A stretch of 64,000 nt of DNA from Ardenticatenaceae bacterium (GCA_020634455.1 JACKBQ010000001.1:186001-250000); one strand, 5' to 3'; numbered from the stretch's first letter, positions 12,101-19,275 are shown. The notes: a model not told the origin generated them from the sequence alone. Program-made: numbers and translations.

Positions 12101-14183
12101 GATGATTGGTCTGGGCGGCAGGCGTGCCGATGACGGCGTAATCAACCGCGCCGCTTTTGGTCACTTCCAGCCCGGTAAAGCGGAAATTGGACTCGGCATA
12201 TTCGGCGATGGGAATGGTCACGTATTTGCTGTTATCGCTTTCGTTGACCGGGGAATGTTTCATCATCACCGTCCAGACGAACTCCACTTTTGACCAGTTG
12301 ATGTCGGCCAGCTCCCAGGGGGCGTAGGCCGCTTTGCCCTGGAAGGCAATGATCCGGCCGCCATCGCTGACGGGAGCCAAATCAAGGTACATCACCGATT
12401 CGTTGCCCTGTTCCACCACCGTAATCCCGTACATCTCCTGCAAGAAATCCTCAGGGGCGTTGTTGGTGGTTACTTTGAGCATAGGCGAGAAAGTTACTTC
12501 GTCTAAACGGGCGGCATCACGCGCCTGAATCGTTCCCTGATCGTCATAGGGCCAATCCAGCTCGGTCGTAACCAGCTGGAAATGGCTCTGATTTTGGGGT
12601 TGTACCTGAAACTGGATGTATTGGTAGCCATTAAAGCTGCTGCCGTTCAGTCCGGTGCGGACGGCGAAGTTGGGCTGGTAGGCGGAGACAGTGAAGGGGT
12701 CCATGTCGTCCCCATCGTTTATGCCGTCGTTGTCGTTGTCGCTGTCCCACAGGTTGGGGATGTCATCGCCGTCGGGGTCTTGGGCAACGGCCGTACCTGC
12801 CGGAGACAACCATTCTGCCGCGTCATCCAGACCATCCTGGTTGGTGTCGTACTCTAAGGGATTGCTGTAAAAGGTGTGGGGGATGTTCAGGGTATCGGTA
12901 AAGACGAAGCCTTCGATTTCCAGGGTGTCGGTAATGCCGTCGAAGTCGGTATCAATGCTGTAGGGGCTTGTGCCCAGGCAGTTTTCTACAAAATCGTTGG
13001 TGCCGTCTAAATCGGCATCTTCGCTGGCGCTGCCTGTGCCGCAGATGGCGGTTTGGGTTAGATTTTGCTGTTGGAGCGGGATGTTGGCCTGCATTTGCGG
13101 GGCGATTTCCACCTCTGATTGGCTCGCGTCGGCACTATCATCAGCGAAGCCCAACGCCTGGTTTAAGGTGGGGAGGGCGTTGGCCGTTTGGGCATAGGCG
13201 TAGGAGATCGGCTCCAAAATGGGGCTAACAACCATGATGGTCACGATAAGAATAGGTACAACGGGTTGTAACCAGCGCTGGGAACGCGCCAGGTAGTAAG
13301 TAAAAATGAGGGCAATGATGAGAAAAAAGCTTTGCCAGAGAAGGGTTGAGGGCGACCCGTCGGCATTGTTTATCGGAGCGGCTGAGGCGATGGAAGTTTG
13401 CTCGGCCAGTACATTATCAGTGGTGAGGAGGGGGAGGTTGGAAACGGCCGTATCAAACCCAAAATCAACCACAATATGGGATTGCGCATCAAACTGCTCG
13501 TTTACTTCTGGAGAAATAATGTCCAAAATTTGGCGCCGGGGGTAGCCGTTGGCATCCACCCACAGTTCGCCATGCCCAGTCATCTGCTGCATGGCGGGTG
13601 GCAGCACGGTGGGAGCCACCTGCTGTTCCGGTGACAGTTGGCGGCGCATGACCGAGAGCGCATACTCGGCAAATTTGGCACCATCAATATCATATTCATA
13701 TACCGTTAGTTGGGGTTGGTCGGAGTTCTCTTTCACCCGCAAGTTAGCGGTGGCGACCATATACCCCAAAAAATCGGTGGTTGGGGCAATGCTGAGTGGA
13801 TTTTCAATTTGCGTGCGCTCCCCATTTTGAATCAGGTAGACATCCGCGCCGTGCTGCTCGATGGTGATGGGCGGCATGTTGCCAGCAGCCTCAAATTGCA
13901 GGTTGATTTGGGCATAATCCGGCAAAATCACGCTTCCGCTCATTTGTGTATCTATGCGTTGCTCCGTTGTGCCAATGTTGGCCGGAATGGGGCGCGGGAT
14001 CAAGGTCTGCTCAATTTGAGCCGTAAAATGGTATTGGCCGGAAGCTTCAATTTGCGCCATGATGGCGGTCATGGCATCTTTTGGTTCTTCCGTTTGCGCC
14101 TGGGCGTGACTGGTTATTGCCCAAAAGATGATGGCCAGGGCAGTGAGCAAGACGACGATTTTGTGACGATGATTAAAGAACAT
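141..14183 (-). CDS. Giant secreted multidomain surface protein (about 4,680 aa)
   Basis: I place the start at the ATG at 14183, because AGGAGAT lies 7 nt upstream; the longer reading from a TTG at 14201 would run through that site. An N-terminal signal/anchor (residues about 8-28) precedes a lipoprotein-carrier-like region and a hydrophobic pair near 285-330. Then follow thrombospondin-type-3/EF-hand-like Asp repeats (about 380-500, again 1340-1440), an internal block with three further hydrophobic stretches (about 960-1150), Ig-like domains, FG-GAP repeats (about 1895-2270), a right-handed beta-helix (about 2310-2840), cadherin/HYR-like repeats of the DEDTAVTVNVLDNDTD type (about 3915-4440), a PKD domain with WDWGDG, and a C-terminal domain resembling those found after PKD domains. 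It probably acts at the cell surface in adhesion or matrix formation. No sortase motif is visible. The specific role is unknown. Confidence 0.85.
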   Translation of the reverse strand: MFFNHRHKIVVLLTALAIIFWAITSHAQAQTEEPKDAMTAIMAQIEASGQYHFTAQIEQTLIPRPIPANIGTTEQRIDTQMSGSVILPDYAQINLQFEAAGNMPPITIEQHGADVYLIQNGERTQIENPLSIAPTTDFLGYMVATANLRVKENSDQPQLTVYEYDIDGAKFAEYALSVMRRQLSPEQQVAPTVLPPAMQQMTGHGELWVDANGYPRRQILDIISPEVNEQFDAQSHIVVDFGFDTAVSNLPLLTTDNVLAEQTSIASAAPINNADGSPSTLLWQSFFLIIALIFTYYLARSQRWLQPVVPILIVTIMVVSPILEPISYAYAQTANALPTLNQALGFADDSADASQSEVEIAPQMQANIPLQQQNLTQTAICGTGSASEDADLDGTNDFVENCLGTSPYSIDTDFDGITDTLEIEGFVFTDTLNIPHTFYSNPLEYDTNQDGLDDAAEWLSPAGTAVAQDPDGDDIPNLWDSDNDNDGINDGDDMDPFTVSAYQPNFAVRTGLNGSSFNGYQYIQFQVQPQNQSHFQLVTTELDWPYDDQGTIQARDAARLDEVTFSPMLKVTTNNAPEDFLQEMYGITVVEQGNESVMYLDLAPVSDGGRIIAFQGKAAYAPWELADINWSKVEFVWTVMMKHSPVNESDNSKYVTIPIAEYAESNFRFTGLEVTKSGAVDYAVIGTPAAQTNHRDLVNLLAGLEGSYLNTLNPDFDTLVSRLSTPTTPLTETWGVPVSDIAVGLPAMQPHHLDEIMARPFDSYTTVSTFLNSNGYDPGQMASLILAMEATTGVDSLDGSAAINGNTFTFNLAQIPVATVRSVTLSHYKHNGSRWDDVPDMDAINSLIANYPGDPNAVLADLQQIYPDLTAVDLAHALTAFYMVWANGRSAIINLDNLTVVAESEPLESLNQQINLPLVTDTLAYLMNAYQLGVVGGSVVFNDPVSYQQYTHDYSTSPISANATIGLMIAFGAYRLASYSWRWFSLAYYGGNAGFRSIQLVGDGYAATTKWLFGAEEVRAASKSFDIGLYSRIDSGLPAPKIGFFAKVSKRIGSAITKFTRLIAKITRVFGVIAFGASLVLTWVNYAKFNSPYTYEKTYAAIYASLETLFNTITLILSFTGFGAVLIVIFLFVDLIGLVITAIAGVPQDSIVTTAIAKLIADYQPHTKVYSVDFNGVSVNISGSGYAIAGSTLTLSDKFEGTLSGYLNEDIKYLVASDVYGTMQARAGASIVASAGNNVSTDRFRCYINGGYKECANRLWANYTFANAGRDQKIEFFYEIVAKTQYAQESLGGLIVKDREDVMYLPSELPEADRWGWIPLYIDVLPNTLDGLLSWFELSTDDLDGDDIDNLTEVLLTTLPPNYPTDIDGDGLINGRDADRDGDGLSDTFETISQNSLGTDPNNPDSDGDGLSDGLEWQLNTNIKLTDSDNDGLSDGEEVFHWDGSAWTGGGWFMTIDGRSYWVFSDATAVDRDRDNLTDADEKANGTSPNAVNSAPLLEMAVSPLLNTPFGSSGIYVKAGDVVTSSLRLYNTGSTITDTLSFCVPAALNGVNITVSGDRTPATQQSGNCYNWDFSGNPLLLFQRFNVEMSAVATASTVTSDLSASLPYTIGGTSGSVSVNAPFVQDNTPPTVQITEPLTNTILTSQFYVMGGYANDAASWLDHVDVTVPAGTYAATLSDARWGYTWELPADGLVTVTAVAYDALGNASAPASVQVLVDTLAPNITINLADGATISAGQAYSTTIPLSGTTTDNFAGVARVQLRHNRGPWRTIWEDNAHPLNANWDGLWELPTTENAQGEHSIYLRAFDAYGNVSTITRTIFIDVLPPTNGLTNRAFVQATPHHVPGGQPVPLYGVASDAGNNPLPADPANLSGDLNSINDATFWLQVDNLSEKDGGATAVWLGDVNGDRLGDLAVGLPGANGGTGKVVVVNGRPGNWPIPAIGEMELLQENTPSYIGTGGAGIGAIIQPAGDVNGDGLDDMMIGDPANGRVILILGSAGNGVHEQELNSLAPRQIEILTQAVGESLSSLTVTQLAGVGDVTNDGLSDIMVTASTATGSRVYLLAGDLTFPTPQGLDSLAAAVFDTSAVGVSVAGVGDVNDDFIPDFAIAANNTVYLFAGGGWVRGGLTALTTANAIATFATSDSLPTIVSAGDVNGDTVADFAFSSGSSPVVVFGNASQTFATQTLGGFPSALSGFLAAVGDVDKDGRGDLLIGNAAGDAYLLAGSNLNSAAATIAGVATAASAPYIAAADLAGDGSSDLAVVPAADMVFNPGFNNFGQPAAPAPLIARTALPEVKAATNDQPIANNPLSTAPLLPGDVTVGAIGADFSSIQAAIDSGASRVLVQPGIYAETITLANDVQVIGSGADRTVLTFPGGTAVTTLVEADGVSNAAVLNLALVGNGSETGLHVTNGATNVRLERAIVQGMATAVATDNAASTLSLKNNTIVGNVAGFVATNNAGVDIRNTIFAYNTGTAVQYDPTAVLQLHQYNLYYANGVDLSPNNPGGGELFSDPLFLDFANGDFRTESYSPVVDAGTPNDLVPPGAGRAVDIGHMEQTSSSFFADDDYCGVCVNDGLIWGVDAFATIQEAVDAAQDDIANLQLETPIQFTVGVNEGIYNESVVISSSVQLLGRAPDLTTIQGVQNPAVTFQAAVNAGVSGFTLIGDGTVPTGILMQGGSNSIAIDHNLIHFNTIGISVTQRSTGQASFNTIFANQTGVALGRGTYFNTVEVAPGIFERQLADTCTSIILCEERGYLWLDMSNNIIGGNVVGLTAVGKSVLFSDYNLLYNATDYNNVIPGENDLIGVDPVVDGTFIYLQPGSPAIDMAPANITPPAGGGLRADWGWYELRTAPISVFMGQPDESLATESIGVGQVEYAVVPVADPTTPVTATLPITWTVATLDAPGAKLTYWQTNYDAAADGYYRLYSRATDLLGNTESNSDDWYDGAFVVDSNAPIVTMTLSVGLVDNWLLMEAQVADYIGTSFDIDEVYFTMDGARVDGRWAIEEWTADGSSPRTFRYFFQNNSGVDMFNVAIQAVAVDGAGNVGSSGAQTVNIPGSGVNQWIDTLPPRAITITTPLPGTYVTGTVTFSGLAWDNGAFFSSVFEETDSKTAGIELSFDGGVTWQTAVNWQPVAPDPDRFIADRKWEYTWTVPNGLDATTIPVRVRATDNAGNFRSEIITVTLDTAPPRAFTPVFNLPQGMYMDKGELITGDWAPSLDGSGWVTGTAVVENGNGTISLFANSGYHVEDAGSEGAPVGFRFGVRDEAENVVYNEFGPWKGGDVAGRPPDYPEWAGFQYLERDGFLDITHNEWLTATEFLDDDERPSLTQSLWTTWDSYSAYIGWQGASWGPDGTLWVYFDLFAGGSNIGMDGRQLPFDADFAVSAVDADTAYFWHYESGSSSWLSEQLSTPDTNPFQPGYGHDPDGQETEIRALFLDYLGFGTTGTADWNRMFAYSTDPNDVVASAFPTANDLDGPFNYYYEWDSAADPYNLLALPTSVRQPAVTLSLASDPPVQDTVTINQSITYVAEIGTREDEDEAGIQLLVMGTSAIAYQTVTGAAAYDCTAVTSCIINLPTIPAGETQVVTVTAVVTSDIALLGGANTIVQLTAGGFPLPNANVSFTHDADITAPTITIGTHPGNAIGSGTQTVGGTADDGVGAGVATVEVSTDGVNWQLANGTQIWSAEIVAPAGPTWTLYARATDFHNQTSALEMVTLVEDTVAPVLTATVPSLVGGNALAILNGVTQDPVPTDAAVAAVAMQLDSTTASWRSAILAAPQANGEQNWQYVWGLPAEDGVTHTVRFRATDFASNATVTTWYTTTVDTIAPTVTVTQQITQVVAGSSIPALAGAVSDGMGVVTATVELYPPTGLAIADVVTLNGDQWSYVLDQPVGQYTVWLRFVDAANNQRVVGPFAIMVGSNNAPTAVADSAETVENSAVTIPVLVNDVDVDGDSLTVGSITQGSNGVVVNNGSDITYTPNTNFCGTDQFTYRASDGFTLSNAVAVTLTVTCVNYLPIVISDTFAVAEDSADNILDVLANDSDLDGDTLVITVIGEPSAGGTAVFNSNVITYRPTLNFFGMETFTYTASDGQGGEGTALVTVIVNPVNDDPVANDDSAGMDEDTAVTVNVLDNDTDADGDSLVVDSVTQGTNGSVSTNGTSVTYTSNTGFSGSDSFTYTISDGNGGEDTATVTITVLDTTAPTITILGNNPTTVEVGATYTDAGATAADLADGDLTADIVTTSTVDTNVVGSYTVTYEVSDRSGNTATAVRTVTVVDTTPPVITILGQNPATVNLNDPYVDAGATATDNGDGDLTSSIIATSNVDTATAGNYTVIYDVTDTSGNLATAIRTVNVVGNSLVANDDVSSTDEDVAVIIDVLANDTGTGNLSIVDVTQGAKGTVVNNGTDISYIPGANFNGSDSFSYTLSNGSSSSSANVTVTVDPVNDAPEVGAITAPEDPVELGASISVSANYTDVDQLDTLTAVWDWGDGNTTTQPLADTNGTVNATYKYTEADVYVVTLTISDAANEVATSVFEYVVIFDPESGGATGVGWFYSPPNSYNGDPTLSQTGRIGFVVRYGRGSLQPTGNFNFTIYPLEARLNGRGFDWLVIKENRAIFQGYGDIDGFGDYGFFVSITDNGDTNDLIRVRIWNRSTGEVIYDTQPGDLLTATATTPLSGGSLTIYRK

Positions 14184-14394
14184 GGGTTTGATCTCCTGCA
14201 ATGTTGGGGATTATGGAGGGGGCACATTGGAGCGTGTCTAACAAAAAAGAAATGAATTGACCTTCAGTAGCGAACTGAATGACCTCATTGGTTTGGGCGT
14301 TTTGCAAGGTAACCCGCCAATGAGACTGTTCATTGCTCCTTTGGAGGCGAATGAGATAAGCTCGGTAATTATTTTCGTTATTCACGGCAGGCAA
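14173..14394 (-). CDS. Small hypothetical protein encoded just upstream of the giant surface protein
   Basis: A 73-residue frame starts at a TTG (14394); a GTG at 14385 is an alternative. Neither has a clear ribosome-binding site. The centre (YRAYLIRLQRS, then SHWRVTLQNAQTNEVIQF) reads like a small soluble alpha/beta protein in which aromatic and charged residues alternate regularly. I recognise similar short proteins as recurrent near regulators in Chloroflexota but cannot name the family. Its stop codon lies 11 nt inside the giant gene, which suggests translational coupling and a shared transcript. The start is the least certain part of the call. The alternative is a spurious frame, but the regular composition and the overlap argue for a real gene. 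Confidence 0.55.
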   Translation of the reverse strand: MPAVNNENNYRAYLIRLQRSNEQSHWRVTLQNAQTNEVIQFATEGQFISFLLDTLQCAPSIIPNIAGDQTHVL

Positions 14395-14414
14395 AATACA
14401 CTATTTAGCGATCC

Positions 14415-14445
14415 TTGAACGTTACTTGGGGAAATTGGTTATAAT
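14415..14445 (+). promoter_or_regulatory. Candidate sigma70-type promoter for the SARP regulator
   Basis: TTGAAC (14415-14420) and a perfect TATAAT (14440-14445) are separated by 19 bp. The expected transcription start is near 14452, about 27 nt before the ATG of the regulator at 14479. The spacing is slightly long. It lies in the 84-bp divergent gap shared with the minus-strand surface-protein genes. Confidence 0.5.
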
Positions 14446-14478
14446 TTGGGTGATTTTTTTGAGCGAGCGTAGATGTAG

Positions 14479-17400
14479 ATGGCGCGAAAATACAGGTTGC
14501 TTGGCAGATTAGAAATTAAAGATAACGGCCGTCCTGCGGCGGTGATGAAGTACAGTAAAGGCTGCGCTTTGCTGGCTTATTTGATTGTGGGCCAGCAAAG
14601 TTGCCGCCGTGAAATTCTGGCCGATTTGCTCTGGGAAAGCTCCTCCACCGCCCAATCTTTGCGAAATTTGCGTAAGCTATTGCACCAGATACGGCCGTTA
14701 ACCCCTGAATTACATGCCACCCGCGAACAACTTTCCTTACCTGCCTTTGGCGAAGTAGATGTTGACTTTTTTATACTCGAACAGGCTTTAGCCAGCCAGG
14801 ATATTGCCCAATTAGAGGCCGCTTTGCCACTGTACAAAGGGGATTTGCTGGATGGTTTTTATCTGGATGATGCGCCCCAGTTTGGGGAGTGGTTGTTGCT
14901 GGCCAGAGAGCGATTGCGGCAGCGCGTATGGGACGGTTATTTTCGCGTTTGCACGGCCTATAACGAGGCGCAGAAATGGCAGCAAGGCGTCGAAATGGCG
15001 CGCCGTTGGCTGCACCTCGATCCATTGGATGAACATATTCATCAATGGCTGATGAAATTTTTGGCGGCAAATGGGCAAAAAACGGCCGCTTTGGAGCAAT
15101 TTGCCCGATGTCGTGAGCTGTTGTGGGAAAAGCTTGGCGTGGAGCCAGAGGCAAAAACCATCGCCCTTTTTAACCAAATCCAAGAACTGCCGCAAGAAGC
15201 CTTGCCGCCATTTAGTGAACAACAAGCCAATGTGTTGCTGCCAGCGCTGAGCGTTTTGGCCGAACCAGGGGCATTGCCGCCCCATTCTTACCTGCCCTAT
15301 CATCGCAATGCTGTTTTTACGGGGCGCTCGGCGGAGTTGCAGCAATTGGCGGAGGCGCTACTGCCCACAGAAAGGCCCGGCGATGGTTTGACAAAGAGTG
15401 TGGCTATTACGGGCATGGGGGGATTGGGTAAGTCGCAGTTGGCGGTAGAGTTTGCTTACCGATACGGCCGTTTCTACCCCGGCGGCGTCTATTGGCTCAA
15501 TATGGCCGAGCCAGACAACGTGTACATCTTGGTCGCGGCGCTGGGGCATGAAAGCCGGATGAATCTTTTTGCAGACAAAGATAACCTGAGCCTGCCGCGG
15601 CAGAGCGAAATCGTGAAACGCGCCTGGCAGGAACCTGTTCCCCGCCTGCTGATCTTCGACAATTGTGATGACGACCATGTGGCCGCCGATTGGCTGCCGG
15701 TTTCCGGCGGTTGCCGCGTGATCATAACCAGTCGTTATCATCATTGGTCACGCACGTTGCCGGTAACGGCCGTTCCCCTACACACACTACCCCGACACGA
15801 AAGCATCGCCCTCCTGAAAACGCTAACCGACAACCTGTCTACCGAAGATGCCAACCGCATCGCAGCCGAAATTGGCGATTGGCCATTGGCCCTGCAACTG
15901 GCAGGTAGTTTTTTAGGCCGTTACAAAACCATTCAGCCCCAGACTTATTTGCAACAACTGCGTGAGCAGCAGCTTCTGCAACACAGCTCCTTGCAAGGCG
16001 ATCACACCCGCTACTCCCCCACCGGCCATGAACTCAACATCGCCCACACGTTTGCCGTCAGCCTTAACCGTCTCGACTCGACCGATCCGGTGGACAGCGC
16101 GGCACGACGGCTGCTGGTTAGCGCAGCTTGTCTGGCTGCCAATGAACCTGTTCCCTTAGCGCTACTTTACCAGGCGATCCAGATTGAGCCAGAAGCAACG
16201 AAAGCCACCGAGCTTTGGCAAGCGGGCAGCAACCGCCTTTTATCGCTAGGGTTTCTCAATGTCATAGATGAGCAAACGGTTATCATGCACCATTTGGTGT
16301 CACTGTTCACCATCACCAGTTTGGTAGATGATGCGGAATTGGCTGAGGTGGAAACGGCCGTTGCCCACGCCCTTATCCACCAACTCGAAATTCACAGACG
16401 AGCCTACAACTCAGTGGCAACCCTGTCCTTTTCCACAGCCCACTTACGTCACGTCGCTAACCAGGCTCTCACCCGCGAAGATGATCTCGCGGGAAGATTA
16501 GCAAATTTAATGGGCGAACATCTCGTGGAAATTACTGATTTCAAGGAAGCCCAAACCTATCTGAATCAAGCCCAAGCCTTCATCCACCAACGCTTTGGCC
16601 CAACAAGCCAGCAGACAGCCGAATGGGCTAATATCATGGGCAATCTTCATTCAGAAATGGGTCAATATGAAAAAGCCGAACCATACTTTAGCCAAGCATT
16701 GGAAATTCGCAGGCAAGCGTTTGGCGACAACCACCTGGACGTAGCCACCTGCTTAAACAACATGGCAATCATCTATTTACGGATGGGTCTGTATACGATG
16801 GCCAAACCATATCTGGAAGAAGCCCTGTTTATTCGAGATAAACTGTTAGGCCCAGACAATTCTTTAACGTTGGCTATCTTGAACAATTTAGGCGCGATGC
16901 ACAATTTTTTAGGAGATCGTCCTCAGGCGCGCTTTTATTTTGAACAAGTGTTAGCCGTGCGAGAGCGAACCTTAGGCAAAGAGCATCCACTTACGGCGAC
17001 GACGCTTAATAATTTGGGCGATTTGTTGAGTAGAATGGGGGAGGAGGGTGCGGGACGGCCGTATTTGGAAAGAGCCTTCGCCATTCGTGAACGGCATTTG
17101 GGGCCGGATCATCCATTAACATTGGCCTGCCAAACAAACCTGGCAGAATTACTCAGCCGCATCGGCGACTATGAACAAGCGCAGAAACATCTGGAAAAGG
17201 CCCTGGCTTCAGCCATGTCAAAACTTGGCGAAAGCCACCCGCTCACGGCCAGAATTTTAAATACGCTTGGTGTTTTGTTTACCCGGATGGGGCGCTTTGA
17301 TCAAGCTCAAAAGTACCTGGAGCAGGCCTTGGGTATTCGAGAAGAGGTCAAAGGGAAAGCGCATCAGGACACAGCCTATAGTCTCATTTGTTTGGGCGAG

Positions 17401-17541
17401 TTGTGTTTGGCAAGGCATGAACCAGATTTAGCTCGCCCTCTTCTGGAACACGCCGTGGCTATTCTTGAGCCGATAGTCCTTGCAGGCGACGCAGATTTAC
17501 AACGCGCAAAAATTTACCTCGCTAACCAATCTTCTATTTGA
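14479..17541 (+). CDS. SARP-type transcriptional regulator with BTAD, NB-ARC and TPR domains
   Basis: This 1,020-residue regulator belongs to the AfsR/DnrI class of signal-integrating ATPases. Residues 1-100 form an OmpR-like winged helix and about 100-240 a bacterial transcriptional activator domain. An NB-ARC ATPase follows, with P-loop GMGGLGKS at 312-319, a Walker B-like LLIFDNCDD, the sensor-like RVIITSR and a GLPLA-equivalent GDWPLAL. From about 680 to the end there are kinesin-light-chain-type TPRs of about 42 residues, each with a variant of HPLTATTLNNLG. In this family ligand or partner binding to the TPRs drives nucleotide exchange and promoter binding. It is divergent from the giant surface-protein gene, so regulation of that gene is a reasonable inference. 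The Shine-Dalgarno site is weak. Family confidence is high; the target is unknown. Confidence 0.93.
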   Translation: MARKYRLLGRLEIKDNGRPAAVMKYSKGCALLAYLIVGQQSCRREILADLLWESSSTAQSLRNLRKLLHQIRPLTPELHATREQLSLPAFGEVDVDFFILEQALASQDIAQLEAALPLYKGDLLDGFYLDDAPQFGEWLLLARERLRQRVWDGYFRVCTAYNEAQKWQQGVEMARRWLHLDPLDEHIHQWLMKFLAANGQKTAALEQFARCRELLWEKLGVEPEAKTIALFNQIQELPQEALPPFSEQQANVLLPALSVLAEPGALPPHSYLPYHRNAVFTGRSAELQQLAEALLPTERPGDGLTKSVAITGMGGLGKSQLAVEFAYRYGRFYPGGVYWLNMAEPDNVYILVAALGHESRMNLFADKDNLSLPRQSEIVKRAWQEPVPRLLIFDNCDDDHVAADWLPVSGGCRVIITSRYHHWSRTLPVTAVPLHTLPRHESIALLKTLTDNLSTEDANRIAAEIGDWPLALQLAGSFLGRYKTIQPQTYLQQLREQQLLQHSSLQGDHTRYSPTGHELNIAHTFAVSLNRLDSTDPVDSAARRLLVSAACLAANEPVPLALLYQAIQIEPEATKATELWQAGSNRLLSLGFLNVIDEQTVIMHHLVSLFTITSLVDDAELAEVETAVAHALIHQLEIHRRAYNSVATLSFSTAHLRHVANQALTREDDLAGRLANLMGEHLVEITDFKEAQTYLNQAQAFIHQRFGPTSQQTAEWANIMGNLHSEMGQYEKAEPYFSQALEIRRQAFGDNHLDVATCLNNMAIIYLRMGLYTMAKPYLEEALFIRDKLLGPDNSLTLAILNNLGAMHNFLGDRPQARFYFEQVLAVRERTLGKEHPLTATTLNNLGDLLSRMGEEGAGRPYLERAFAIRERHLGPDHPLTLACQTNLAELLSRIGDYEQAQKHLEKALASAMSKLGESHPLTARILNTLGVLFTRMGRFDQAQKYLEQALGIREEVKGKAHQDTAYSLICLGELCLARHEPDLARPLLEHAVAILEPIVLAGDADLQRAKIYLANQSSI

Positions 17542-17636
17542 GCATCCTGATGTCTCGATCCATATCATTGCGGCAAGATCAGGTGGGAGACCTCTAAAAT
17601 CCTGGCAGAAGTCGATTTCCCGCCTGCTGGTTTTTG

Positions 17637-17660
17637 AATGTAAGCTTCAATGTAAGCTTC
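17637..17660. repeat. Perfect tandem 12-bp repeat upstream of the histidine kinase
   Basis: AATGTAAGCTTC occurs twice back to back (17637-17648 and 17649-17660). It is followed by a direct repeat AGTACC at 17686-17699 and by AT-rich -10-like sequences near 17675 and 17710. It lies 70-90 bp ahead of the kinase start, where an operator would be expected. No binding protein can be named. Confidence 0.6.
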
Positions 17661-17727
17661 AGTAAATAGAATCCCTATAATTATTAGTACCAGAGTACCA
17701 AAAAAATCCTATAAAATTTTTTGAGTA

Positions 17728-19275
17728 GTGCAACAAATGCTTAATTTTCGGACAGAAAAGCTCGTTCGGACTAATAAGCTAATGACTTTCCTGGCTAATT
17801 TTCGCCGGCTTTATTCTGTTCGCCTGTGGGTAATAACTACCTTCACAATAGTATCTGTTCAATTAGGTGCTTGGGTTCTCTTTGAATTTTTTCTGGAAAC
17901 CCGATTATCAGATACCTATCATGGCATTATAGAGATAACAGTTTTAATCAGTTCTTTATGGCTAATACTGTTTCCTTGCCTGTATTATTTTTCTTATCGC
18001 CCTTTGCTGAGCACAATTGAAAACCTAAAGGCTGCCCAAAATCAACTTGTTGACTTAAATCAAGAATTGGTGGAAACGAATAAACGGGAAAATCACGGGC
18101 GCCAGTTAAGGGAAGCGCTGCTTTTGGCTAACCAGGCATTTTCCCAGTCACTCTCTTTGGAATCTACAGCCAGTACTTTTTTGGATTTTCTTTTTGATTT
18201 TGTGCCATATGACGTTGCTACCATTTTGATACCCATTACTCATTCCAGGTGGGCTGTTCTTAAATCCATTAGCCGAGAATCTGGCGAAAAACTGGAGATT
18301 GATCATTCTCAGTATTTTGATTTGGAGTCATTGCCTTCTCTGAAAGCCGTCATAGAGAACAGTGATATCCAGTTGATTGCGGATACGCGATTAAGTGGAG
18401 AATGGCAGCCACAGCCGGAACTTAACGAAATGGGCAGCTGGTTAGGGTTGCCGTTCAAATCCGATGGCTCCATTTTGGGCATTTGCGAACTTTTTAAAAA
18501 AAAGCCCAATTTTTTTACAACTGAGCATTTGGAATTAACTGAGATGTTTGTGCATGTAGCCACCACTGCGCTGCACAATGCAATGTTGTATGAGCAGGTG
18601 CGAACCAGTCAGGAAAGTTTGCAATTGCTCTCACACCGTTTGGTTAATGTGCAGGAACAGGAGCGTCGCTATATTGCCCGTGAACTCCACGATGAGGCAG
18701 GGCAAGGGTTGGCTTCGTTGATGGTTGGTTTTCGACTATTGGAAGCAAATGTGAACCACCCGGAAGGAATGCTTGTGGCTCTGGAAGATTTAAAAGCAAC
18801 GCTGAACGATGTATCTGACAGGCTGCACGGTTTGGCGGTGCGCCTGCGACCGGCCAGTTTGGATCATTTAGGGGTGGTGCCCTTGCTTGCGCAGTATGTG
18901 GAAGATTTTGCCAAAAATCATAATATTGCCGCTCAGTTTGCCACAATTGATATTAACGGCCGTTTCCCTTTGGAAGTCGAAACGGCCATTTACCGTATGG
19001 TGCAGGAAGCCCTTACCAATGTTGCCCGCCACGCACAGGCAACGCGGGCAGATGTGTTGCTCCACAATTGCGGTAACAAACTTGTAATTTCCATTGAAGA
19101 TAACGGGGTCGGTTTTATTCCCGAATCTGTCAATAAATTAGAACATTTGGGGTTGGTTGGCATTGCCGAGCGGGCTGATATGCTCAACGGAAATTTGACG
19201 GTTGAAAGTACGCCAGGTGTGGGAACGTCCCTAATTGTTGAGGTGCCAAATGAAACAGCGCATATTGCTAGTTGA
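17728..19275 (+). CDS. NarL-type membrane sensor histidine kinase with GAF domain
   Basis: The frame opens at a GTG (17728); ATG codons at 17737 and 17782 are alternatives and none has a strong ribosome-binding site. Two transmembrane segments (about 34-56 and 66-90) flank a very short extracytoplasmic loop. A coiled-coil linker, a GAF-like sensor (about 135-285), a HisKA_3 dimerisation domain with phosphoacceptor His321 in ARELHDEAGQ, and a HATPase domain (EALTNVARHA, DNGVGF, LGLVGIAERA) follow. This is the DegS/NarX-like architecture that pairs with NarL-type regulators, and the partner gene overlaps its 3' end by 26 bp. With so little outside the membrane, it probably senses a cytoplasmic or membrane-borne signal through the GAF domain. 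Confidence 0.93.
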   Translation: MQQMLNFRTEKLVRTNKLMTFLANFRRLYSVRLWVITTFTIVSVQLGAWVLFEFFLETRLSDTYHGIIEITVLISSLWLILFPCLYYFSYRPLLSTIENLKAAQNQLVDLNQELVETNKRENHGRQLREALLLANQAFSQSLSLESTASTFLDFLFDFVPYDVATILIPITHSRWAVLKSISRESGEKLEIDHSQYFDLESLPSLKAVIENSDIQLIADTRLSGEWQPQPELNEMGSWLGLPFKSDGSILGICELFKKKPNFFTTEHLELTEMFVHVATTALHNAMLYEQVRTSQESLQLLSHRLVNVQEQERRYIARELHDEAGQGLASLMVGFRLLEANVNHPEGMLVALEDLKATLNDVSDRLHGLAVRLRPASLDHLGVVPLLAQYVEDFAKNHNIAAQFATIDINGRFPLEVETAIYRMVQEALTNVARHAQATRADVLLHNCGNKLVISIEDNGVGFIPESVNKLEHLGLVGIAERADMLNGNLTVESTPGVGTSLIVEVPNETAHIAS

